Source: Hippopus hippopus
Lineage: Eukaryota; Mollusca; Bivalvia; Cardiida; Cardiidae
Direction: 5' to 3'
NCBI GenBank assembly: GCA_946811185.2
Contig: OX328108.1
Coordinates: 34,904,493 to 34,968,492, forward strand
Length of the DNA: 64,000 nucleotides
Numbering within the stretch: position 1 is the stretch's first letter; each line of letters starts with the position of its first letter. The translations under genes were made by a program, and so were the position numbers. Positions 41,601 to 53,600 of the stretch are shown here, piece by piece. The notes beneath the pieces were generated by a model. The model searched no databases, had not been told where the DNA came from, and saw only the letters and a list, made by a program, of their open reading frames with translations.

Positions 41601-44600
41601 AAATTACTCCGACAGATCTGGTCTTCACCACATGGCTTCTTGAAATTAACCTACAACAGCACGAAGTATGATTAACACTTTACCATTATAAGATATTATA
41701 CTACCAAAAAACCTGATGAACAATTTACCATACTGAAAAACTAGTCCTTTTTCTAATATAATGATAATATTCTTAAAGTGCTTTTCTTTTTAAAATTACC
41801 ATAATTTGTTCAATATCTTCGTATCATCAGTGATAATTTATTTAACTCTTCACCAAATGACAAAATTTTGGACTAGTCTGAATTCAAAGCATTTGCAGAC
41901 GACAATATAAATGTGAATTGAAACTTGAAACTTGATTTGGGAAGGGTAGAAAACATTGTAGGAAAAAGAGAAAATGCTGGTTACCAGCATTTTCTCCATT
42001 TCCCACAATGTTTTCAAAAGCTTTCTTTCTCAGGGTAGTTAAAAGTCGGGGCTGTGTGGTAAAGAGTTAAAGTGTGTGTGTTTTTATTTTTAACATTATC
42101 AGAACTTGTTCAGTTCATGTGTATCTTTGTTTCATAAATTATAATTTTATCCTGTTTGGGCACCACTTTTGAGTGTCAAAATAATGGTGACAGAACTGGG
42201 GTTCTTCATTATCTAACATAACAACATCTGGCAATCAAAGAAATAGCTAGTCAGGATAAAGTTGACATGTTCAAACCAAACATGCATTATGCATGTCAAT
42301 GTCAAAGCTCAAGGGGAGACAATTATTCAACTATTGAAAGAAGACATATTCATGAACTTCTACAATTTCTACTTTCCTACAAACAAAAACAAGTCTCATC
42401 ATTTGATCCACATAGAATTTGTCACCTGCATATGCTTTCAGTACTGACAAGTTTACAACTTGTGTCATCTGGTCAACTCTTTACCATGACAAGAATTCAG
42501 ACTTGTCCACATGGGAAGCATTTACAGACAACAAAGTCAGTGTGCCTCAAATGATTGGATATGTCTTTGAAGAGGTAGAAAACATTGTGGGAAAAAGAGA
42601 AAATGCTGGTCACCAGCATTTTCTCCTTTTCCAACAATGTTTTCACAAGGCTTCTTCTTAAGGATCTTAAAAACTCTGGATTGTGTGAGAATTGTTTAAG
42701 AAGTTTTACACATTTACCTCAGCTGTAAATTCAGCATCAACAGTGACTGCACCAGTATCAAGAATTGGGTATTCATTGATGTCAGGGAGGGCCCCAGGGG
42801 CCGGTGTAGATATAGGGTCTGTGTCCTCTGTAAGTCTGTATGTGATTCCAAATGATATAGTTGACAACACATCTGTAATGGAGTCCTGAAATATAGACAA
42901 TCATTTTCTTTTAATTGGTAACCAGAGTTTAATTTTTACTGTTTTCTACCCTTTCACAGGCATGTTATACTTGAGCCATATTTATTTTGTCTAAAACTGT
43001 TTTGTCTGTGAAAAGTTAAAAGCTACTTATCACTTCAACCATTTTACCAACCAATCACATTTTAAAGACCCTAGAGAAAAATGTTTTTGAAAACATTGTG
43101 GGAAAAGGAGAAAATCCTGGTAACCAACATTTTCTCCTTTTCCAACAATGTTTCTACCCTCTCACAGACATATTACACCTGAACCATATTTAATTTGTCC
43201 TAAAATTGTGTCATCTGCCAAGAGTTCAAAGCTACAAATCATTTTAACTCTTTATCAACAATCACACTTTTCAATGACCCCAAAGAAAAGTGGTTTTAAA
43301 AACATTGAGGGAAAACAACAAAATGCTGGTAAACAGCATTTTCTCCTTTTCCCACTAGGCTCTCTACCTTTATCACAATCCATTCAATAACACCATGACT
43401 TATTTATTGTCTACAACAGCTTTCGATATCAATGAGTCAACAAGTTTGCAATTTGGTAAAGGATTAACTATCTACCAGAAAAAAAAAAAAAAACAAGAGC
43501 GGCAAATTGTCGCAAGATACGCCTGTCCCACCGCCAGTTGTTGAGGGGGGATAATAATGGTAAAGGGCAGGTAGAGGAAAATAGTAGTGCAACAGAAATC
43601 ATATAAGTGATTGAAATAGGCATGAATGTCTCCTGTAATGTTAAGGAAACATGCATATAAAGTTTCAGGTCATTCCAACATGAAAAGACAAAGTTATATT
43701 GTAGAGAAGCATGAAAAGCTGTAAAAAAAATAATTAATAGGGAATAATTCAAAAAGGGCATTAGGTAAGGTTATGGCTCCAGTGCATTGCACTTTTCGTA
43801 ACTGCAACAAACATGTTTACCAAGTCTCAAGTTAATTTGACTTGAGGTGACAAAGTTCCGTTCCGAACAAGCAAGAAATAATTTAAAAATGAAGATCAAA
43901 GTGGAATTACTCAAAATCCGCATTAGGTAGAGTTATTGTTCTTGCACACTGTACTCCGTAATATTGCAACAAACATGCATACCAAGTTTGAAGTCGTTCT
44001 GACTTGAGATGACAAAGTTATATTCCCGACAAGCACTAAATGCTGTAAAAATGATGATCAAAGGGAAATAACTCAAAGATAGCATGAGGTAGAGTTACAG
44101 TTCTTGCGCACTGCACTTCCAAATATTGCAACAAATAAGCATACCAAATTTCAAGTCATTCCTACTAAAGAATATAAAGTTATGCTCCAGACAAGCAAGA
44201 AATGCTATAAAAATAAAGATCAAAGGGGGAATAACTCAAAATTCGTGCTAGGAAGAGTTATGGTTCTTGGCACTGCACTCCATAATTTTTCAACAATCAT
44301 GCATACCAAATTTGAAGATGTTCAGACTAGAGATGACAAAGTTATACTCCGGACAAGCAGAAAATGCTGTAAAAATTACGATCAAAGGGAATAACTCAAA
44401 GACAGCACGAGGTAGAGTTATGGTTCTTTTGCACTGCACTCCATATTATTGCAACAACCACAATTGCCAAGTTTCAAGTCGATCGGACTGGAGATGACAA
44501 AGTTATGCTCCAGATAAAGAACTGGACGCCGCCCACCCATCCACCCTGATGGCCGTACGCCATGGGGGGATCCCATAACACGTCCCGTCTTCGACGGGCT

Positions 44601-47600
44601 TATAAAAATTCAGTTTCGTCCTAACTAAAAGCATTTGCAGATGACAGTTTAATGTAGCTCAAGTCATTGAATTGGATTTTGATAGAATACAACACATTTT
44701 GGGAAAAGGAGAAAATGCTGATTAACAGCGTTTTTTCCTTTTCCCTCAATGTTATCAAAAGACTTCTTCCTCAGGTCTTTAAAATTCTGGATTGTTGGGT
44801 AAAGGGTTAAAGAAATACCATACAAAAAATATTTGAGCTGTACTCTGTGAAAAGGGGGCTAAATGCATCAGCAATAGGTATTGGCCCAGATAAGCCTGTG
44901 CAGTCCACCAAGGCTGACCCCGGCTGAAACTTTTTGCTATTGGTCAATTATCTGCATGTCAAAGGACCACCTCATCATACCAAGTCAGTTGATAGACAAA
45001 ATTGATTTTATGAATCCATAGTTACCTGATGACTTGGTTGATATCATGCACCATGGAGATGCATTAAGCCCCCTTTAACACAGTATGGTTCATTTTGTTT
45101 GTACACTTTGCTAGCCCATTTATTGGTGATTTGTAAACTATGTGCATATCAATTCAGTGATAACACATTCTCAAAATTTGGTGTGATCTTAACTCTTTAC
45201 CAAACGACACAGTTTTAGACATGCCAAATTTGAAAGCATTTGCAGACAACAAATTTTGTTTGACTCAAAAAATTGAAACTTGTTTTGGGAAGGCTAGAAA
45301 ACATTGTGGGAAAAGGAGAAGATGCTGATTATAAGCATTTTCTCCTTTTCCCACAATGTTTTCAAAAACTTTCTTTATTAGGGTCATTAAAAGTCAGTAT
45401 TGTATGGTAAAGGGTTAAAATTCACAGACAGACGCCACTCGATGACTGACCTTCAGGTAGGCAATTTTTGTGGTACACGAGTATCTGGGCTTATCAGTGC
45501 TGTTTGCAAGTCCTGTTGTTTCTTGATTCAACATTGTAAAATTTTCCGCAACCATTGAGCTGGATTTCCCATCATATCTAAATTCCATTCGTGGATTTAT
45601 TCTATCTGGCTCGGCAACAATTTCATATATAATGTCCACAGGGTCACGGAATCTGGTAAATATTTGATAAACAACTCTATAAAAAATTTTCACGAGCAGA
45701 ACCTAACCCTTACCACAAAATTCTGACTTTTGATGACCCTGAAAGAGAGGGCTTTTGAAAACATTGTGGGAAAAGGAGAAAATGCTGGTAACCAGCATTT
45801 TTTCATTTCCCACAATGTTTTCTACCATATCAAAGACAGAAATAATCATTTTAGCAACATTCAATTTGTTGTCTGCAAATACTTTGATTTTGTCCAGTCT
45901 AAAATTTTGTTGTTTGGTAAAGAGTTAACCCTTTACCACACGGCAAAATTTTAGACCTATCCAAATTCAAAGCATTTGCAGACGACAATTCCATAGTGAC
46001 TCCAATGATGCAATTTTTTCTTTGATACGGTAGAAAAGTTTGTGGGAATAGGAGAAAATGCTGGTTACCTGCATTTTCTCCTTTTTCCACAATGTTTTCA
46101 AAAGGCTTCCATCTTCAGGGTTGTTAAAGGTCAGGACTGTGTGGTAAAGGGTTAAAGAAAGACAATATCTATTAACTTGTCTTGAAATTTTATTGGTACT
46201 AAAATCTACTACAGGGGGTATTGAACTAGATTTCTTTGTGTAAGTATTCCTTTTTTTTATGAAAATCTTTACAAATAGAAAAACCTATAAAAAATATGCA
46301 GAATTACAGAGTTTTTGTAATCTATGTGTAAAATTTCTTAGTAATGGTAAAGCCATAGTTACAGCATAACAAAGGAAAAATACATTAAATTTTTTAGCAG
46401 GTACAATATGAATTGGCTCCACCCTTAGTTGCTAGAGTTTTGAAAGCCTTGAGTCTGAGTTCCAATGGAGGTAATCCCGTGTTATTTTTTGGTATTTGTT
46501 TGTTTTTACTAAACTTAGGGTAAAAAGTCATATCTTTAGGATTCTTTCTTACAAAATACCATCTTGTTAAATGATGCTTTAGTTTGAAATAAAGTATTTT
46601 ACTGGAAATTTTCATAAGTAAAACAACAAGTAAATACTTGAAAAAAGACAAAATTTTAATAAACCTTAATGGATCAATCCATTATCATGACACTAAAGGC
46701 TAAATATTAACCTTCCAAAAAGAAAAAAAAATCTCTTTTACAAATTCATACAAAGGGGTCGGGGCACATCTGAAGACAACAAATACACTGTTTCTCATGC
46801 TTGTTTGTAAATTTTTCTGTAGCAAATTTGTTTCAACTTATCATTTTGGGCAAGGATTTGAGCTGTTGGTAGCTTGATCAAGTTCCTGAAGGCGCAACCA
46901 AAACTATCTGTCACATATATAGGGAATCATTTTAAATTCAAAGAGTAATACCACCTAAACCTATGTTGTTTGAACTCATTAGAATTGTCTAAACCACATA
47001 GTTCTATTGACTACCCACAATATGGTTTTTTCTGAAGAAATAATACTTCTAGGACTTGAATTTTCATTCCACCCCAACCTGGACCTCTAATACTCTTCAA
47101 TAAGGCTTTCGTAATTCCTCACCTTTCAACAGGTTCTGCAGTGTATCGTAGACAAAGTTTAATTTCTACACAGTAATACATTATTTCATCCACCTCACAT
47201 TTTTTCTGGTCGTCCGAACTCATGTCTAAATTCTCTGGAGTGACTGTTATGTCTGAGTACAGTCGGATGATAGGTCTGGTACGCAGTAAGGCAACCTATG
47301 TTAGATAAAAATTAATTAAAAATTTTCTCCATTTGCAACAACCTTTTCAAAAAGCTTCTTCCTAAGGGTCAGTAAAACAAGGTATTGTTCGGTAAAGGGT
47401 TATAATGTTTGGGTACATTACTGATTGCAATGGAATGACCTTTCTTGCCATCTAATGTATTGATTTCACCCTTTATCACACAATCCCAAATTTTTACGAC
47501 CCTGAGGGAGGTTTATGAAAACATTCTTGGAAAATGAGAAAATGCAGATAATCACCATTTTCACCTTTATCAACGATGTTTTCTATTAATTCAGCGACAA

Positions 47601-50600
47601 ATCCATCATTTGAGACACATTTGTTGTCTGAAAATAATTTTATTTTGGACATGTCTAGCATTTAGTTGTGTGGTAAAGAGCTAAAGCAACAAATAAATGA
47701 GCTATTTTGTATCAATCAACTTTTAACTTAAAAAAAAATGTCTTACCGAAGCTGTGGAGGAAAGCTTTTGACAACAGTTGGAGATAAGGAGAATATGCTG
47801 ACAACTCGCATTTTCTCCTTTTCACACATTGCTCTCTACGTTTTCAACTGATTGATTGATTGTATGGTGTTTAACGCCGTTTTCAACATTATTTCAGTTA
47901 TATCGCGGCGGACAGTGCACCTATCCATGCTTTCCTAGAGTCTCTTTTACCAGTACTCCGTACAATTTTCTTTCCAAGCCAATGGCTGCTTTCCCACATA
48001 ATCATCGTCGAAACAATGGTCAGCGGTGGGAGAGGAATGAAACCTGTCATAGTGACTATCATCAATCCTCGGAAAGAAATTGGCCGAGCCAGGGGTCGTA
48101 GCCAGGGATCGAACCCTGGACCCCGTGTTCTCAAGTCCTGCATGCTACCGACTGAGCTACCGAGGCTCGGCTACGTTTTCAAAGACAAATTAAAACTTCC
48201 TCATTGGACAACTTTTTGCTTTTGCAGACCTTAGCTTACTTACAAAAGATATTACTTTCCGTGTAAATATCAATATTCTGGACTCCAGCATCCTTCTGAA
48301 AAATATATATTCAGGATCTTATAGTGTCTGTTACTGATAAATAAACTGCACAGATAGATGCACCAGCATTATGATTCTGAAAGCCAACTGTTGAAAGAAT
48401 GATAACACGTAACGCTTGTTGCAGATAAGTTCAGCCATTCATGCAGTTGTCTCAGACTGCTGTAACTGAATCCAAAAATTGAAGAAAAAATAACAGAAAT
48501 AAAGTGGATGTTGAGAATTTAGTCTGTGATTTTGTAATGATTTTGTGACTTTCAGAATTTGGCTGTTCGGCTGCAGGTGCATGAAACATTTTTTATCCCA
48601 TGAATGATCACAGTGAGCTGCACAGCTGCCTTGAAGCTAATGAGAAAACAAGCTAGATGTGATACTTGGATACCAGTATATGGCAGCTTTACCTTGTTGT
48701 CTGTATAACTGCCAACAAGCAGATCTGGATAAGTGTTCTGATCCAAGTCCATACCACCAGACAGAGAGTAGCCAAAGGCAGTCCAGCCAGTTGCTGAGGT
48801 CAGATCTTCTGCATAGATTCTCTGGAAGTTATGAAAGTCAAGTTACAAGATGTGTTACTCAAACCAATAAAGTCACTGTGATGAAATATTTGCCTCATCT
48901 AAACCGATGGATGGATGGATGGATGGATGGATCAATGGCAGCAGATGGGAATGTATGGATGGATGGATGACTGGATAGAGGAACCAACAGATGGACAGAT
49001 AGATAATACCAAAGCAATATGCTCAGTTTTCAGCAGGACCTGTTCAACTCTAGGGAAGAATAACAAAATTAATTTTGACAAGCACTGGTAACAAGCATAT
49101 CCTTTCCCACAATGTTTTTAAAAGTCTCTTTGCATGGGATAATGAAAACACATGTTTATTTGGCAATGGGTTAACACAGGAAAAGACAATTCTTCATGAA
49201 AACAATCATATATGTACATAGAACACTTACCTGTGAGTATTGCTCTTTCACCCCATCCTGTGAGCCATGGAAAATATAAACTGCACCTTTACCTTCAAAT
49301 GGTGCTCCTACAGCAAAATCTGAAAATATTGGACAAAACATGATCATTTAACACCTGCAAGGCAGCTGTTTTACTTTGCAATCAAGATAATATTGTGAAA
49401 AAAGAGATATTCCTTCCCTGTTGCCTTAATGTTTAAATAACAAATCTAATATTGGCTTCATATTAATTACCCATTTTACAAGGATGTTTCCAGAGTTATT
49501 ACATGATTTTTCATCTATTTATTGCCACTACCGGTTGCCCATATGGGCAAAGCCCCCAAGAAGCTGTTATTTACGTTACAAGAGATACAGAACAAAACCC
49601 ATCCAAAGTTACTTCTTTAACCCTTTACCAAACAATCCCTGGTTTTTACGACCCTGAGGAAGACGCCTTCTGAAAACACTGTGGGAAAAGGAGAAAATGC
49701 TGGTAACCAGCATTCTCTCCTTTTCCCACACTGTTTTCTACTCTTCCAAAGTCAAGTTTCCATTTTTGAGTCACGTTTACTTTGTCGTCTGCAAATGCTT
49801 TCAATTTGGACCAGACTAAGACTTTGTCGTTTGGTAAAGGGTTAACTCTTTACCAGACGATAAAATTTTAGACCGGTCCCACTTGAAAGCATTAGCAGAC
49901 GACAAAATTAAATTGACTCAAAAATTGAAATTTGTTTTGGGAAGAGTAGAAAACATCGTGGGAAAAGGAGAAAATGCTGGTTACCAGCATTTTCTCCTTT
50001 CCCACAATGCTTTCAGAAGCCTTCTTTCTCAGAGTTGTGAAAACCTGGGATTGTTTGGTACAGGGTTAATGCCCTTGGTGTATAGCATCGTCACACAGGA
50101 CTTCTATTTAATGTCTCATCCAATAGGCTATTAGTAATTTATCAGTTGGCCAGCCATGGAGCTAAAAGCAACACCTTCAAGTGTCCTAAGATTAGTTGCA
50201 AACAAGTCTTACTGCTTACCACTTGAGCTATTACAGCTGACCTTTATGAGTTGCTGCAACAAATCTGATCAAACTTGTTCTGTATGATGCATTTTCATAG
50301 TGATGTCTATCAACTATTTTTGAATAACTAAATATGTGGGAAAATAACACTATATTAATTAAAACATCTATAAGAAAAGTAAGGACCAAAACAGAGACAT
50401 ATGAATGACCAATGTTCTGTGGAAGTAAGGGTTCAATGCATCTGCAAGAAGGATTACTCCAAGTAATTCTGTGCAGTCCCTGCAGGTTGATATGGCTTGA
50501 AAATTTTTGCTATTAGTCAAATTTTCTGCTTGTCAAAGGACCATACTACCTCATGATGCAGTTAGTTGTTAGACAATGGATTTCATGGATTCAATTACAT

Positions 50601-53600
50601 AATGTCTTGCTTAGAACAGTGCATTAGGAAGATTCATTAGACCCTGTCCCCTTGCCAGAGTGTGACTCAAAAATACAGAAGCTTTTTTGGATCTTCAGTC
50701 TTTTATGGATCTTCAGTCATTTTACCAGAAAAAGGGAGATAATTTGAATTCCACTATTATATACTACTACAAAAGAAGAACATTTACCTTGATACTTATC
50801 CATGTTAAGATCTCCTGCTTTTGTTAAACTAAAGCCAAACCTTGAATGTAAACAGTCTAAATTGTCACATTCCTGCTGACTCATGCTGCGACCCGGAATA
50901 ATCTGAGGTACGGTAACACTTGTTATCTGTATTAAAATAGAATAACATGAAAACTGTTATATTGAAATAGGCCATTTTACTAGAATTTATCATGGCTTTG
51001 TATTCACAAAATATATTCTATATTCAATTCTTAGTCTTAATCTTCATTAAGAAAGTAACACAATTTCTGATTGGCTAAATGGTGTAGTCAATATGCAATT
51101 TTCAATTTGCTCAACCAAAATGATTGGTTCAGCCAATCAGAAATCGCATTATTGGTTAAACCAAAACCAAATGATTTAGCAAATCAGAAATTGTGTCACT
51201 TTGAAACTCACAAAATTTTAAAGAATTAGACTAAAAATGCTACTTAGAAGAGCTTTTGAATACAGTCTAATTACGGTACTATTTACAGACAGAGGTTTTT
51301 TTTCCCCTTGTGCAGACCACTTTCGACAGCATTGTGGCAAAAAGAGAAACTAGTTCAATTGATAAAGTTCTCCTTTTGCCAAATTCTTTCACTAAATTTC
51401 ATAAATATAACTTTGCTCTTCACCACAGAAGAAAAACATAGACTTGTCCAAATCAAAGGCATTTGCCAATGACAATTTAAATGTAGCTCAAATGATGTCT
51501 TTGTAAGGGTAGAAAACATTGCTGGAAAAAGAGAAAATGCTGGTTATCAACATTTTCTCCTTTTCCCACAATGTTTTCAAAAGGCTTCTTTCTCCAGGTA
51601 CTTAAAATTCCAAATTAAGTGGTAGAGTTAATTCATATTGGCTTTTCAAATTTTCCAAAGCTGTTTTCAAAGTTTGCTGCAATTATTTTCTGGAGGCTAT
51701 GAGTTAACCCCCAAGAGAGCTGAATAAACTCAACCAACATTTTCAGTCTACAAATAGGACCCAGTTAAAAATACATCTTTACTCGTTTTCATCCAGTCTT
51801 TCAACCAATTTAATCTTTATTTTATGAAACTATAATCTTTCTTGTATCTTTGTGCCAAATGCTGCCCCTGACCGTTGAAAGGTTGCACAGGTTACGACAG
51901 ATAGACAATGCATTTCATTCTATGGAGGCTATTCCTAGACATTACAACCACTGTTTCCAGTTTAATTTGAAGACAAATCCCTGGCGTTTCTTTATCCCAT
52001 ACAACTTATATATATTTTTCATTTATGTTTACATGACTAACTAGATTCTACACCCTGTAAAGTTTTAACAGCGTTTGTTTACTCTGGCTGTAAGGATGTA
52101 TCTTTAATTGTAATGTAAGGTTGCCTTTGTCCAGAACGTCTCAGCAAAGTAGACGACAACGATCAGTGAGCACACTCAACATTTCGCGTAGTCTGATCAA
52201 GATCAGACTGCCTTGTGAAAGGCATTTTAGGTCTGTATAAGTGCCTTAACCCATGTTCAGCCCTTTAAATGTTAGTGTGTGACTCACCACTTCCCCCTTC
52301 CCACTGTAGATATAAACAGCTCCGCCTGCCCGTATGTTGTTCACCTCTTTAGACTGGTAATAGGGACAGCCCACAATCAAATCATCATATCTGTAAAACA
52401 GGTTTCTTTGTTGAACGCTTTACCAAGCAATACAATTTTTCACATTTCCATAAATAAAAGCATTTATTGTGACATACTAAACGTGAATCAAGTTGTTAAA
52501 TTTGTCTTGTAAAGGATAGAAATTGATCGATTGAATCAGAGTTCAAGGCCATTTTAACAGCTTAGGTCATACCATGGTGGTCAGTGCACGTACACATATG
52601 TTTCCTGGCTTTCTCACACCAGTACTGACACAACTGTCTTTTAAAGTCACTGACTACTGTTCTAACATGCATCAGAGGTGAGAGGTAAAAAATCGCCGGA
52701 AAAAGTTTCCCTCAACCGGGTATCAAATTCACAACCACAAGGTAAGGATTCCAATACCACCAAGCTACATAGTCGAGCAAAGGACAGAAAACATGGTGAA
52801 AAAAGGAGAAATCGATGGTTACGAGCATTTTTTCCTTCTTCAATATTGCTTTCAAAAGCCCTCTTTCTAAGGGTCATTGAAACTGGCTATTAGATGGTAA
52901 ACAATTAGACAGGTTTTGTGCCATTTTCAACATTCTTTTGGTCATATAATAGGAGACAGTTAAGTTATTCATATTTTTTTTCTGGGTTTGCCAATACTTA
53001 GTTGGGGATCTGCATTGCCTTGCCCAAGGACAATCCTGCACAATCACAGACACCAGCAAGAATAAAATCAGGCTTTACTGATAATAGAATTAATGCAATG
53101 ACCAGTGAGCAATGGAGGACCCCTACTTTTTTATTACAAGCATTTTGTCCTTATGCTTTTTTAGAAACATATTTTCATATTTTAGCTCATTCACTTTGAA
53201 TACCCCTTTTACCCTTTACCAAACAATGAAGATTTTTGATGACCGTAAGAAAGCAGACTGTTGAAAAATCCAGCATTTCCCCCCCTCTTGCTTTCAAATT
53301 TCTTTAAAAATCAATCATTGAAGCCACATTTGTCATCCGCAAATGTTATCCATTTTGACTGGTCTAAAATTTTGTCGTCTGGTACAGATTCAAAAAAAGA
53401 TTTCTTGAAATTGTCTTAGAAATTTGTTTAACCCTTTACCAAATGACAAAATTTTAGACTAGTCCAAATTGAAAGCATTTGCAGACAAAATAATAAAGGT
53501 GACTCAAGAACTGAATTTTGTTTTGGATAGGGTAGAAAACAAAGTGGGAAAAGGAGAAAACGCTGTTTACCAGCATTTTATCCTTTTCCCATTATGTTTT

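Noticed and set aside
41597..41650. Shorter form of integrin exon 11 ending at GTAGAC
   Set aside because: It would leave phase 0, but exon 12 needs two carried bases. The GTTAGT donor restores the conserved frame.
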